From Eriocheir sinensis (Eukaryota; Arthropoda; Malacostraca; Decapoda; Varunidae), in assembly GCF_024679095.1 (NCBI RefSeq), contig NW_026111747.1, positions 186,001-250,000 of the forward strand: 64,000 nucleotides of DNA, given 5' to 3'. The notes below the pieces were generated by a model that did not search any database, was not told where the DNA came from, and saw only the letters and a program-made list of their open reading frames with translations. Position numbers and translations under genes: made by a program. Below, in pieces: positions 16,072 through 31,110 of the stretch; positions within the stretch are counted from its first letter, which is position 1, and every line of letters starts with the position of its first letter.

Positions 16072-16990
16072 GTATAAATATAAATATACAAAATGCACAT
16101 AAAATAAGGTAAATTTATATAAAACAATATACAAACATACACAGAAGTAATTAAATTTGTATGAAAATAGATATACAAAATAAACACAAAATAAGCTTAA
16201 TTTGAATTGAAATATATGTACAAAATACATAAAATAAAGTAAATTTGTATCAAAATATTTTTACAAATACACATAATTACGTAAATTTTATATAAAAATA
16301 TATAAACAAAATACTCATTAAATAATGTAATTACGTATAACAAAATATATACAAAATACACATATAATCATGTAATTCGTATCAAAATAAATAAACAAAA
16401 TACAAATAAAATAATATATACATATACAAAATACACATTAAATAAATAAATTTCTATAAAATTATATGTAAAAAAATGCACATAAAATAAATTTGCATTA
16501 AAAAATATATACAAAACACACATTACATAATGTAAATGAATATAAACATATGTATACAAAATACCTATGAAAAAATCTAAATTCGTATCGAGTTAAATAA
16601 AGAAAATACCAATAAAATAATGTAATTTTGGATGAAAATATATATAGAAAATACACATAAAATTACGTAAATACAAATACAAATATACACATAAAATAAT
16701 TTAAAATTGAATGAAATAAATATAGAAAATAATCATAAAATAAGGTAAATTTGTAATGAAAAATATGTAAAAATACACGTAAAATAATATAAATTTGTAT
16801 GAAAATATATATACAAATACACATAAAATAACAAGAATTTGTATAAAATTTGTATCAAAATAAATAGGAATACACACAATAAAATAATGTAAATTTTTAT
16901 TAAAATATATATACAAAATACACATAAAATAATGTAAATACGTAGAAAAATATAAATACAAAATACACATAAAATAATGTAAACTCGTAT
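16072..16990 (-). repeat. Segmental duplication H, copy 2
   Basis: Colinear with copy 1 at its left end. A deleted monomer near 16,415-16,440 (AATATATACATATACAAAAT) and the regular AAATTACGTAAATACAAAT near 16,660 distinguish it. Confidence 0.75.
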
Positions 16991-17933
16991 CAAAATAAAT
17001 AAACAAAACATTAATTAAAAATTGTATATTTGTAGGAAAATATATATACAAAATACAAATAAAATAAATAGATTTTGTATAAAAATAAATACAAAAATAC
17101 ACAAAAATAGTTTAAATTTGTTTGAAAATATATATGCAAAATACACATAAAGTTAGTCAAATTTGTATTGAAATACAAATAGATATATAAAATACACATA
17201 AAGTTAGTCAAATTTGTATTGAAATACATATACAAAATACACATAAAATAATGTAAATTTGTATGAAAATATATAAACAAATACACATAAAATAACGTAA
17301 ATTTGGATAAAATATATATACAAAATATACATAAATAATGTAAATATGTATAAAAATATATATACAAAATACACATAGAATAATGTTAAATCGTATCAAA
17401 ATAAATAAACAGAATATCAATAAAATAATTTAAATTTGTATGAAAATAAAGATGCAAAATACCCATATAATAACGCATATATGCATAAAAATATATATAC
17501 AAAAATACACATGAAATAATTAAATTTGTATAAAAATAAATATACAAAATGCATATACAAAAAAGTAAATTTGTATTGAAATACATATGCAAAATACAGA
17601 TCAATAATGTAAATTTGTATCAAAATATATATACGAATACACATAAAATAGAGTAAATTTCTATGAAATTATACATACAAAATACATATAAAATGATGTA
17701 AATAGTATAAAAATATATATACCAAATACACCTAAAATAATGTAAATTCGTATCAAAATAAACAAACAAAATTCCGATAAAAGAACGTATATTTGTAGGA
17801 AAATAAATATACAAAATATACATAAAATAACGAAAATTTATATAAAAATATATACAAAAAAAACAAAAATAATTTCAATTTTTATGGAAATTGAGATACA
17901 AAATACACATATAATTAGTTAAATCTGTACAAA

Positions 17934-17949
17934 TTTGTACATGTACAAA
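17934..17949. repeat. Perfect 16-bp palindrome
   Basis: TTTGTACATGTACAAA is self-complementary. It arose where a monomer ending CTGTACAAATTTGTAC abuts one with the usual ATGTACAAAAT. Related minus blocks (for example 23,050-23,075) have TTAAATACATGTAC here. Confidence 0.85.
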
Positions 17950-19737
17950 ATACACATAAAATAATGAAAATTTGTATGAAATGAAATCAAATACACATAA
18001 AATAACGTACATTTGTATCAAACACACTTAAAATAACGTAAATTTGTATAAAATATATATAAAAAATACACATTAAATAATGAAAATATGTATCAAAAAA
18101 TATATACAAAACACAAATAGTATAATATAAAATCGTATCGAAATATATACACAGAATATTAATAAAATAATGTAAATTTGTATGAAAACTAAGATGCAAA
18201 ATACCTATAAAATAACGCATTTTTTATAAAATTGTATATACCAAAATACACATAAAATATTTGAATTTGTATTAAAATAAATATACAAAATGCACATACA
18301 ATAAGGTAAATTTGTATTGAAATAGATATGCAAAATACATATAAAACAATGTAAATTTGTTTCAAAATATATATACGAATACACATAACATAACGTAGAT
18401 TTCTATAAAAATATATATACAAAATACACATAAAATTATGTAAAAACGAATAGAAAAAGTATACAAAATACACATAAAATAATGTAAATTCGTATAAATA
18501 TAAATAAACAAAATACCAATAAAATGTGTTTTTGTATAGATATAAATATACAAAATGCACATAAAATAACGTCAATTTGTAAGAAACTATATACAAAAAT
18601 ACACAGAAGTAATTAAATTTGTATGAAAATAGATATACAAAATACACACAAAATAAGCTAAATTTGAATTGAAATATATATACAAAATACATAAAATAAA
18701 GTAAATTTGTTTCAAAATATTTTTAAGAAATACACATATAATAACATAAATTTGTATAAAAATATATAAACAAAATACACATTAAGTAATATAAATACGT
18801 ATAAAAAAACATGTACAAAATACGCAAATAATCATGTCATTCGTATCAAAATAAATAAACAAAAAACTAATTAAATAATGTCAATTTGTATGAGAAAACA
18901 TATACAAAATACACATAAAATAACGCAAATTTCTATAAAAACATATGTACAAAAATGGACATAAAATTAATTTGCATAAAAAAATATATACAAAACACAC
19001 ATTAGATAATGTAAATGAGTATAAAAAAAATGTATACAAAATACCTATGAAATAATCTAAATTCGTATCGAGTTAAATTAAGAAAATAACAATAAATTAA
19101 TGTAATTTTGGATGAAAATATATATAGAAAACACACATAAAATTAGGTAAATTTGTATTGAAATACATATACAAAATACACATAAAATAATGTAAATTTG
19201 AATGAAAATACATAAACAAATACACTTAAAATAACGTAAATTTGTATAAAAAAATATATACAAAACACAAATAGAATAATGTAAAATCGTATCAAAATAA
19301 ATACACAGAATATTAATAAAATAATGTAAATTTGTATGAAAATAAAGAGGCAAAATACCCATAAAATAACGGATTTTTTTTTATAAAAATATATATACCA
19401 AAATACACATAAAATAATTAAATTTGTATTAAAATAAATATATAAAAAAAACATACAATAAGGTAAATTTGTATTGAAATACTTATGCAAAATACATATA
19501 AAACAATGTAAATTTGTTTCAAAATATATATACGAATACACATAAAATAACGTAGATTTCTATAAAAATATATATACAAAATACACATAAAATGAAGTAA
19601 ATACGTATAAAAAAATATTTACAAAATACACATAAAATAATGTAAATTCGTATCAAAATAAATAAATAAAATATATATACGAATACATAAAATAGAATAA
19701 ATTTCTATGAAAATATACATACAAAATACATATAAAA

Positions 19738-19771
19738 TACATAATAGATACATAATAGATAGATAAATAAT
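19738..19771. repeat. Local ATACATAATAGAT repeat
   Basis: ATACATAATAG is repeated nearly twice and followed by ATAGATAGATAAAT, inside a minus block between two otherwise regular monomers (CAAAATACATATAAAAT left, TAATGTAAATTCGTATC right). Not seen elsewhere in the window; probably local slippage. Confidence 0.75.
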
Positions 19772-20122
19772 GTAAATTCGTATCATAATAAATAAACAAA
19801 ATTCCGATTAAAGAACGTATACTTGTAGGAAAATAAATATACAAAATATACATAAAATAAGGAAAATTTGTATAAAAATATATACAAAAAAACAAAAAAC
19901 TAATTTCAATTTCTATGAAAATAGATATACAAAATACACATATAATAAGTTAAATTTGTATTTAAATAGATGTACAAAATACACATAAAATAATGTAAAT
20001 TTGTATGACATTAAAACAAATTCATATAAAATAACGTACATTTGAATAAAATATATATAGAATAATGTAAAATCGTATCAAAATAAATACACAGAATATC
20101 AATAAAGTAATGTAAATTTGTA

Positions 20123-22766
20123 TACATTTTTTTATACGTATTTAATTAATTTTATGTGTATTTTGTATATATATTTTTATAGAAATCTACGTTATTTTAT
20201 TTGTATTCTTATATATATTTTGAAACAAATTTACATTGTTTTATATGTATTTTTGCATATCTCTTTCAATACAAATTTACCTTATTGTATATGCATTTTG
20301 AATATTTATTTCAATACAAATTTAAATATTTTATGTGTATTTTGGTATATATTTTTATAAGAAATGCGCTATTTTATGGAAATTTTGCATGTTTATTTTC
20401 ATACAAATTTACATTATTTTATTAATATTCGGTGTATTTATTTTGATACGATTTTACATTATTCTATTTGTTTTTTGTATATACCTTTTTATACATATTT
20501 ACATTATTTAATGTGTATATTGCATATATATTTTTGTATATATATTTCAATTCAAATTTAGCTTATTTTGTGTGTATTTTGTATATCTATTTTCTTACAA
20601 ATTTAATTACTTCTTTGTATTTTTGTATATAGTTTTATACAAATATATTTTGAAACAAATTTACATTATTTTATATGTATTTTGCATATCTATTTCAATA
20701 CAAATTTACCTTATTGTATATGCATTTTGTATATTTATTTTAATACAAATTCAAATATTTTATGTGTATTTTGGTATCAATAATTTTATAAAAAATGCGT
20801 TATTTTATAGGTATTTTGCATCTTAATTTTCATACAAATTTACATTATTTTATTAATATTCTGTGTATATATTTTGATACGATTTTACATTATTCTATTT
20901 GTGTTTTGTATATATATTTTTTATACATATTTACATTATTTAATGTGTATTTTGAATATATATTTCATACAAATTTACGTTATTATATGTGTATTTGTTT
21001 ATATATTTTCTTTCAAATTTACATTATTTTATGTGTATTTTGTATATGTATTTCAATACAAATTAACCTAATTTTATGTGTATTTTGTATATTTCTTTTC
21101 ATACAAATTTAAATTATTTTTGTGTATTTTTGTATATAGTTTTATACAAATTTAGGTTATTTTATGTACGCATTTACATTATTTAATGTGTGTTTTGTAT
21201 ATATATTTTTATCCAAAGTTACTTTATTTTACGTTCATTTTTGGACATATATTTTTATGGAAATTAGCGTTATTTTATATGTATTTGTATATGTTTTCTC
21301 ATACAAATTTACATTATTTTATTGATATTTTGTTTATTTAGTTTGATACGAATTACATGATTATATGTGTATTTTGTACATATTTTTTATACGTATTTAC
21401 ATTACTTAATGTGTATTTTGTTTATATATTTTTAAACAAATTTACGTTATTATATGTATTTTTATAAATATTTTGATACAAATTTACATTATTTTATGTA
21501 TTTTGTATATACATTTCAATTCAAATTTAGCTTATTTTATCTGTATTTTGTATATCTATTTTCATACGAATTTAATTACATCTGTATTTCATAGGTATTT
21601 TGTATACATATTTTTATACTCATTTACATTATCTAATGTGTGTTTTCTATATATTTTTTTATGCAAACTAATTTTATGTGCATTTTTGTACATATATTTT
21701 TATAGAAACTTAAAACGTTATTTTTTGTGTATTTTGTATATGTTTTCTCATACAAAACTTACATTATTTAATTAGTTTTTTGTTTATTTATTTTGATACG
21801 AATGACTTGATTATTGGTGTATTTTGTAAATATTTTTTTATACGTATTTACATTACTTAATGTGTATTTTGTTTATATATTTTTTTTACAAATTTACATT
21901 ATTATATGTGTATTTGTTAAAAATATTTTGAAATGAATTTACTTTATTTTATGTATTTTGTATATATATTTGAATTCAAATTTAGCTTATTTTGTGTGTA
22001 TTTTGTACATCTATTTTCATACAAATTTAATTACTTCTGTGTATTTTTGTATATAGTTTTATACAAATTTACGTTATTTTATGTGCATTTTGTATATTTA
22101 TATTTATACATATACACATTCTCTTATTGGTATTTTGTTTATTTATATTTATACGAATTTACATTATTTTATGTGAATTTTGTAAACATTTTTGATTCGT
22201 ATTCACTTAATTTTATTTGTATTTTGTATATATATAATTATAGAAATCTACGTTATTTTATGTGTATTCGTATACATATTTTGAAACAAATTTACATTGT
22301 TTTATATGTTTTTTGCATATCTATTTCAATACAAATTTACCTTATTATAATGTGCATTTTGTATATTTATTTTAATACAAATTCAAATATTTTATGTGTA
22401 TTTTGGTATATATAATTTTATAAAAAATGCGTTATTTTATAGGTATTTTGCATCTTAGTTTTCATACAAATGTACATTATTTTATTAATATTCTGTGTAT
22501 ATATTTTGATACGATTTTATATTATACTATTTCTGTTTTGTATATATTTTTTATACATATTTTCATTCTTTAATGTGTATTTTTTATATATATTTTATAC
22601 AAATTAACGTCATTTTAAGTGTATTTGTTTATATAATTTCATTCAAATTTGCATTATTTTAAGTGTATTATGTAAATGTATTTCAATACAAATTTACCTA
22701 ATTTTATGTGTATTTTGTATATTTATTTTCATACAAATTTAAATTATTTTTTTGTTTTTTTGTATA
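20123..22766 (+). repeat. Satellite block 13
   Basis: It opens with m12-m16 of the GCGCTATTTTATGG subfamily. A fused monomer follows at about 20,520-20,560, then m1-m8 (20,790-21,140), then GTACGCATTTACATT and TTTTACGTTCATTTTTGG types (near 21,165-21,245). The last 1.2 kb is the inverted copy of 642-1,780. Confidence 0.9.
20870..21585 (+). repeat. Segmental duplication J (partners 37,246-37,970 and 62,900-63,530)
   Basis: Three plus copies run from m3 (TTCTATTTGTGTTTTG) through TATTTTCTTTCAAATTTAC, GTACGCATTTACATT, TTTTACGTTCATTTTT and TATGTATTTTTATAAATATT. The minus region 43,830-44,480 is their reverse complement. Confidence 0.82.
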
Positions 22767-23400
22767 TACATATAGAGTAAATTTCTATGAAAATATATAT
22801 TCAAAATACATATAAAATTATGTAAATAAGTATAAAAATATATATATCAAATACACCTAAAAAAATGAAAATTCGCATCAAAATAAATAAACAAAATTCC
22901 GATAAAAGATCGTATATTTCTAGGAAAATAAATATCCAAATACACATAAAATTACGAAAATTTGAATAAAAGAATATACAAAAAAACAAAAAAATAAATT
23001 TCAATTTGTATGAAAATAGATATACAAAATACACATATAATTAGTTAAATTTGTATTTAAATACATGTACAAAATACACATAAAATAATGTAAATTTGTA
23101 TGAAATAAAAACAAATTCACATGAAATAACGTACATTTGTATAAAATAGATATACAAAATATACATAGAATAAAGTAAAATCGTATCAAAATAAATACAC
23201 AGAATATCAATAAAATAATGTAATTTTGTATGAAAATAAAGATGCAAAATACCCATAAAATAAAGCATTTTTTTTAAATACATATACAAGAATACACATA
23301 GAATAATTGAATTTGTATTAAAATTAATATACAAAATGCACGTACAATAAGGGAAATTTGTATTGAAAAAATATACAAAATGCACATAAAACAATGTATA
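21590..23400. repeat. Segmental duplication A, inverted copy 1
   Basis: Reverse complement of the same segment, with the switch at 22,767. The marker TTTATGCAAACTAATTTTAT near 21,660 is the complement of the one near 1,735. Confidence 0.8.
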
Positions 23401-25607
23401 TTTGTTTCAAAATAAATATACGAATACACATAAAATAACGTATATTTCTATAGAAATATATATACAAAATACACATGAAATGACGTAAATACGTATAAAA
23501 ATATATATACACAATATACATTAAATAATGTAAACTCGCATCAAAATATATAAACAAAATATCAATAAAGGAATGTGTATTTGTATGAAAATAGATATAC
23601 AAAATACACATAAAATATTGTAAATTTGTATAAAACTCTATTAAAAAATACACAAAAATAATCTAAATTTGTATAAAAATATATATATACAAATACGCAT
23701 TAAATAACATGAATTTGTATAAAATTTGTATCAAAATATATACTTATACACACAATAAAATAACGTAATTTTTTTATGAAAATGTATATACAAAATACAC
23801 ATAAAATAATTTAAATACGTAGAAAAATATATATACAAAAAACACATGAAATAATGTAAATATGTATGAAAATATATAAACAAATACACATAAAATAATG
23901 TAAATTTGGATAAAATATATATACAAAATGAACATTAAATAATGTAAATATGTATAAAAAAAATATATACAAAAAACACATAGAATAATGTTAAATCGTA
24001 TCAAAATAAATAAAGAGAATATCAATAAAATAATATAAATTTGTATGAAAATAAAGATGCAAAATATCCATATAATAACGCATATTTGAATAAAAATATA
24101 TATACAAAAATACATATAAAATAATTAAATTTGTATTAAAATAAATATACAAAGTGCACGTACAATAAAGTAAATTTGTATTGAAATAGATATGCAAAAT
24201 ACACATTAATAATGTAAATTTGTATCAAAATATATATACGTATACTCATAAAATAGAGTAAATTTCTATGAAAATATACATACGAAATAGATATACAAAA
24301 TACACATATAACTAGTTAAATTTGTATTTAAATACATGTACAGAAAACACATAAAATAATGTAGATTTGCATGAAATGAAAACAAATACATTTTATATAA
24401 AATATATATACAAAATACACATAGAATGATGTAAAAACATATCAAAATAAATACACAGAATATCAATAAAATAATGTAAATTTGTATGAAAATAAAGATG
24501 CAAAATACCCATAAAATAAAGCATATTTTTATGAAAATACATATACAAAAATACACATAGATTAATCAAATTTGTATTAAAATTAATATACAAAATGCAC
24601 ATACAATAAGGTAAATTTGTATTGAAAAAATATGCAAAATACACATAAAACAATGTAAATTTGTTTCAAAATATATATAAGAATACACATAAAATAACGC
24701 AGAATTCTATAGAAATATATATACAAAATACACTTGAAATAATGTAAATACGTAAAAAAATATATATACAAAATACACATTAAATAATGTTAATTCGTGT
24801 CAAAATAAATAAACAAATTTTCATGAAAAGAATGTGTATTTGTATGAAAATAGATATACAAAATACACATAAAATAACCTAAATTTGTATAAAACTATAT
24901 ACAAAAATACACAAAAATAATTTAAATTTGTATGAAAATAAATATACAAAAAACATAAAAAAATAGGTAAATTTGTATTGAAATACATATACAAAATATA
25001 CATAAAATAATGTAAATTTGAATGAAAATATATAAACATATAGACTTAAAATAACGTAAATTTGTATCAAATATATATACAAAAAAAACATTAAATAATG
25101 TAAATATGTATAAAAAAATATATACAAAACACAAATAAAATAATGTAAAATCGTATCAAAATAAATACAGAAAATATTAGTAAAATAATGTAAATTTGTA
25201 TGAAAATTAAGATGCAAAATACCCATAAAATAACGTATTTTTTATAAAAATATATATACGAAAAAACATAAAATATTTTATTTTGTATTAAAATAAATAG
25301 ATATACAAAATACACATAAAATAAGCTAAATTTGAATTGAAATATATATACAAAATACATAAAATAATGTAAATTTGTATCAAAATACCAATACAAATAA
25401 ACATATAATAACGTAAATTTGTAAAAAAATATATAAACAATATACACATTAAATAATGTAAATACGTATAAAAAAATGTAAAAAATAATCATGTAATTCG
25501 TATCAAAATAAATAGACAATATACCAATAAAATAATGTAAATTTCTATGTGAAAACATATACAAAATACACATAAATAACGCAAATATCAATAAAAATTT
25601 ATATAAT
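22767..25607 (-). repeat. Satellite block 14, inverted
   Basis: The first 0.63 kb is the inverted copy of block 1. From about 23,690 to the right end it is the left copy of a 2.55-kb duplication whose partner starts near 45,250. CACGTACAATAAAG near 24,158 and AACATATAGACTTAAAAT near 25,033 are useful markers. Confidence 0.9.
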
Positions 25608-26250
25608 ATAATATATTTTTATACATATTTAAAATATTTAATGTATATTTTGTATATATATGTTTTATCCAAATTTACGTGATTTTATATGCATTTGTTT
25701 ATATATTTTCATACAAATTTACATTATTTATGTGAGTTTTGTATATGTATTTCAATACAAATTTGCCTAACTTTATGTGTATTTTGCATATCTATTTTCA
25801 AACAAATTTTAATATTTTTGTGTATTTTTGTATATATTTTTATACAAATTTTAGTTATTTTATTAGTTTTTTGTATATATATTTTCCTACAAATATACAT
25901 TCTTTTATTGGAATTTTGTGTATTTATTTTTTTACGAATTTACATTATTTTATGTGTATTTTGTATATATATTTTTCTACGTATTTAAACTATTTTATGT
26001 GTATTTTATATATACATTTTCATAAAAATTTACGTTATTTTATTGTGTGTATTCGTATATATTTAGAAACAAATTTTTTTACAAATTCATGTTAATTTAT
26101 GTGTATTTGTATATATATTTTCATACAAAATTATATTATTTTATGTGTATTCTTACATATATTTTATTACAAATTTACCTTATTTTATGTTTATTTTGTA
26201 TATTTATTTCAGTCAATTTTAAATTATTTAATGTGTATATTTGTATTTGT
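23700..26250. repeat. Segmental duplication B, copy 1 (partner 45,250-47,785)
   Basis: The two copies stay in register at an offset of 21,548-21,550 bp over about 2.5 kb: TAAATAACATGAATTTG at 23,701 and 45,251, the AT palindromic switch at 25,608 and 47,158. Few indels have accumulated, so this is the best-preserved long duplication I found. Confidence 0.87.
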
Positions 26251-27436
26251 ATTTAGGTTATTTTATGTGTGTTTTCTATATATATTTTCATCCAAAATTA
26301 CATTATTTTATTGTTATTTTCTTAATTTAACTCGATACGAATTTAGATTTTTTCATAGGTATTTTGTATGCATATTTTTATACTCATTTACATAATCTAA
26401 TGTGTGTTTTGTATATATTTTTTTATGCAAACAAATTTTTTGTGCATTTTTATACATATATTTTTATAGAAACTTAAAACGTTATTTTATGTGTATTTTG
26501 TATATGTTTTCTCATACAAATTTACATTATTTAATTAGTTTTTTGTTTATTTATTTTGATACGAATGACTTGATTATTTGTGTATTTTGTAAATATTTTT
26601 TTATACGTATTTACATTATTTAATGTGTATTTTGTATATATTTTTTTTACAAATATTATATGTGTATTTGTTAAAAATATTTTGAAACGAATTTACTTTA
26701 TTTTATGTATTTTGTATATATATTTCAATTCAAATTTAGCTTATTTTGTGTGTATTTTGTATATCTATTTTCATACAAATTTAATTACTTGTATTTTGTA
26801 TATTTTGTTATATATTTATACGAATTTACATTATTTTATGTGTATTTTGAATACATTTTTGATTCGTATTTACTTAATTTTATTTGTAGTTTGTATATAT
26901 ATTTATATAAAATCTACGTTATTTTATGTGTATTCGTATATATATTTTGAAACAAATTTACATTGTTTTATATGTTTTTGCATATATATTTCAATACAAA
27001 TTAACCTTATAGAATGTGCATTTTGTATATTTATTTTAATACAAATTCAAATATTTTATGTATTTGGTATTTTGTATATATAATTTTATAAAAAATGCGT
27101 TATTTTATAGGTATTTTGCATCTTAGTTTTCATACAAATGTACATTATTTTATTAATATTCTGTGTATATATTTTGATACGATTTTATATTATACTATTT
27201 GTGTTTTGTGTATATTTTTTTATACATATTTTCATTATTTAATTTGTATTTTTATATATATTTTATACAAATTAACGTTATTTTATGTGTATATGTTTAT
27301 ATAATTTCATTCAAATTTACATTATTTTAAGTGTATTTTGTATATGTATTTCAATACAAATTTACCTAATTTTATGTGTATTTTGTATATTTATTTTCAT
27401 ATAAATTTAAATTATTTTTGTGTTTTTTTGTATATA
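25608..27436 (+). repeat. Satellite block 15
   Basis: It starts at the AT palindromic switch and carries the TTTTCCTACAAATAT subfamily. It shows what the loci at 6,944 and 47,786 look like without a (TA)n tract: the same monomers here have only TGTATATATATTTTCC (near 25,872) and GTGTATATTTGTATTTG (near 26,233). Confidence 0.9.
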
Positions 27437-28080
27437 CATATAGAGTAAATTTCTATGAAAATATATATTCAAAATACATATAAAATTATGTAAATAAGTA
27501 TAAAAATATATATATCAAATACACCTTAAAAAAAAAAAAAGAAAATTCGTATCAAAATAAATAAACAAAATTCCGATAAAAGAACGTGTATATGTAGGAA
27601 AATAAATATACAAAATACACATCAAATTACGAAAATTTGAATAAAAATATATACAAAAAAACAAAAAAATAAATTTCAATTTGTATGAAAATAGATATAC
27701 AAAATACACATATAATTAGTTAAATTTGTATTTAAATACATGTACAAAATACACATAAAATAATGTAAATTTTTATGAAATGAAATCAAATTCACATAAA
27801 ATAACGTACATTTGTATAAAATAGATATACAAAATATACATAGAATTATGTAAAATCGCATCAAAATAAATACACAGAATATCAATAAAATAATGTAATT
27901 TTGTATGAAAATAAAGATGCAAAATACCCATAAAATAAAGCATATTTTTTTCAAATACATATACAAGAATACATATAGAATAATTAAATTTGTATTAAAA
28001 TTAATATACAAAATGCACGTACAATAAGGTAAATTTGTATTGAAAAATTATACAAAATGCACATAAAACAATGTATATTT
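26390..28080. repeat. Segmental duplication A, inverted copy 2
   Basis: Reverse complement of the segment, with the switch at 27,437. It differs from the other copies by a 13-base A run near 27,528 and a shortened TTACTTGTATTTTG monomer near 26,785. Confidence 0.8.
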
Positions 28081-30736
28081 GTTTCAAAATATATATACGA
28101 ATACACATAAAATAACGTATATTTCTATAGAAATATATATACAAAATACATATGAAATGACGTAAATACGTATAAAAATATATATACACAATACACATTA
28201 AATAATGTAAATTCGCTTCAAAATATATGAACAAAATATCAATAAAAGAATATGTGTTTGTATGAAAATAGATATACAAAATACACATAAAATATTGTAA
28301 ATTTGTATAAAACTCTATTCAAAAAATACACAAAAATAATTTAAATTTGTATAAAAATAAATATACAAAATACACATAAAACTAGTTAAATTTCTATTGA
28401 AATACATATACAAAATACACATAAAATAATGTAAATTTGAATGAAAATATATAAACAAATACACTTAAAATAACGTAAATTTGTATGAAATATATATAGA
28501 AAATACACATTAAATAATGTAAATATGTATAAAAAAATATATACAAAACACAAATAGAATAATGTAAAATAGTATCAAAATAAATACACAGAATATTAAT
28601 AAAATAATGTAAATTTGTATGAAAATAAAGATGCAAAATACCCATAAAACAACGCATTTTTTATGGAAATATATATACCAAAATACACATAAAATATTTA
28701 AATTTGTATTACAATAAATATACAAAATGCAAATACAATAAGGTAGATTTGTATTGAAATAGATATGCAAAATACACATAAAACAATGTAAATTTGTTTC
28801 AAAATATATATACGAATACACATAAAATAACGTAGATTTCTATAAAAATATATATACAAAATACACATAAAATGAAGTAAATACGTATAAGAAAATGTAT
28901 ACAAAATACACAAAATAATGTAAATTCGTATCAAAATAAATAAACTAAATGCCAATAAAAGAATGTTTACTTGTATAAATATAAATATACAAAATACAGA
29001 TAAAATAACGTAAAATTGTATAAAACTATATACAAAAATAAACAAAAATTATTAAATTTGTATGAAAATAGATATACAAAAGACACATAAAATAAGCTAA
29101 ATTTGAATTGAGATAAATATAGAAAATACATAAAATAATGTAAATTTGTATCAAAATATATATTCAAATACACATATAATAACGTAAATTTGTATAAAAA
29201 TATATAAACAAAATACACATTAAATAATGTAAATACGTATAAAAGATATGTACGTAATGTAAAAATTTATAAAATTAAAGATGCAAAATACCCATAAAAT
29301 AACTCATATTTAAAAAAAATTATATACAAAAATATACATTAAATAATTGAATTTGTGTTAAAATAAATATACAAAATACACCTACAATAAGGTAGATTTT
29401 TATTGAAATAGATATGCAAAAAACATAAAATAATGAAATTTTTTATCAAAATATATACGAATACACACAATAAAATTACGTAAATTTTTATGAAAATATA
29501 TATACAAATTACACATAAAATAATGTAAATACATAGAAAAATATATATACAAAATACACATAAAATAATGTAAATTCGTATCAAAATAAATAAACAAAAT
29601 TTCCTCTAAAAGAATGTATATTTGTAGGAAAATATATATACAAAATACAAATAAAATAACAAAAATTTGTATAAAAATATATACAAAAATACACAAAAAT
29701 AATTTAAATTTGTTTGAAAATAGATATACAAAATACACATGAAATTAGGCAAATTTTTTTTGAAATACATATAAAAATACACATAAAATAATGTAAATTT
29801 GTATGAAAATATATAAACAAATACACATAAGGTAACGTAAATTTCCATAAAATATATGTACAAAATATACATTAAATAATGTAAATGTGTCTAAAAATAT
29901 ATATACAAAATACACAGAATAACGTAAAATCGTATCAAAATAAATAAACAGACTCTCAATAAAATAATGTAAATTTGTATGAAAATAAAGATGCAAAATA
30001 CCCATATAATAACGCATATTTGTTTAAAAATATATATACAAAAATACACATAAAATAATCAAATTTGTATCAAAATAAATATACAAAAGGCACATACAAT
30101 AAAGAAAATTTGTATTGAAATAGATATGCGAAATACACATAAATAATGTAAATTTGTATCAAAATATATATACGAATACACATAAAATAGAGTAAATTTC
30201 TATGAAAATATATATTCAAAATACATATAAAATTATGTAAATAAGTATAAAAATATATATATCACATACACCTAAAATAAAGAAAATTCGTATCAAAATA
30301 AATAAACAAAATTCCGATAAAAGAACGTATATTTGTAGGAAAATAAATATACAAAATACACATAAAATTACGAAAATTTGAATAAAAATATATACTAAAA
30401 TACACAAAATTAATTTCGATTTGTATGAAAATAGATATACATAATACACATATAATTAGCTAAATTTGCATTTAAATACATGTACAATATACATATGAAA
30501 TAATGTAAATTTGTTTGAAATGAAAACAAATTCACATAAAACAACGTTCATTTGTATGAAATATATATACAAAATATAAATAGAATAATGTAAAATCGTA
30601 TCAAAATAAATATACAGAATATCAATAAAATAAAGAAAATTAGTATGAAAATAAAGCTGCAAAATACTCATGAAATAAAACATTTTTTTATGAAAATACA
30701 TATACAAAAATACAAATAGAATAATTAAATTTGTAT
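27437..30736 (-). repeat. Satellite block 16, long inverted block
   Basis: The first 0.64 kb is another inverted copy of block 1, with a 13-base A run near 27,528. m1-m16 in reverse lies near 28,400-28,900. From about 29,288 it is the left copy of a direct 1.7-kb duplication (partner from 31,971). Confidence 0.9.
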
Positions 30737-30996
30737 TATTTTATATGTACTTTGTATATATATTTTTATACTCATTTACATTATTTAACATTTATTTAAT
30801 TTAATTACTTCAGTGTATTTTTGAATATAGTTTTATACAAATTTACGATATTTTATGTGTATTTTATATATTTATATTTATACAAATACACATTCTTTTA
30901 TTGGAATTTTGTTTATTTATTTTGATACGATTTTACATTATTTTATATGTATTTTGTATTCATTTTTTTATACGTGTTTATTTCATTTTATGTGTA
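29288..30996. repeat. Segmental duplication D, copy 1 (partner 31,971-33,675)
   Basis: Direct copies about 2,684 bp apart, both crossing the switch TTTGTATTATTTTATATG (30,736 and 33,420). The left limit is at ATAACTCATATTTAAAAAAA (near 29,300 and 31,980). The right limit is in CGTGTTTATTTCATTTTAT. Confidence 0.85.
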
Positions 30997-31110
30997 TTTT
31001 GTATATATTTTTATAGAAATCTACGTTATTTTCTGTGTATTCGTATATATATTTTGAAACAAATTTACATTGTTTTATATGTATTTTGCATATCTATTTC
31101 AATACAAACT
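30737..31110 (+). repeat. Satellite block 17, short + block
   Basis: About eight monomers: ATGTACTTTGTATATAT near 30,747, then a truncated TTTAACATTTATTTAAT type, ACACATTCTTTTATTGG near 30,888, and m12-m14. The first 260 bp equals 33,422-33,680. Confidence 0.87.

Larger units (their letters stand above)
16071..20122 (-). repeat. Satellite block 12, long inverted block
   Basis: About 90 monomers with no orientation switch. It contains one almost exact 58-60 bp local duplication of a monomer pair (AAAGTTAGTCAAATTTG at about 17,149 and 17,201), a perfect 16-bp palindrome at 17,934-17,949, and m1-m13 in reverse near 18,000-18,420 and again near 19,140-19,600. The odd ATAATAGATA stretch lies near 19,740. 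Confidence 0.9.
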
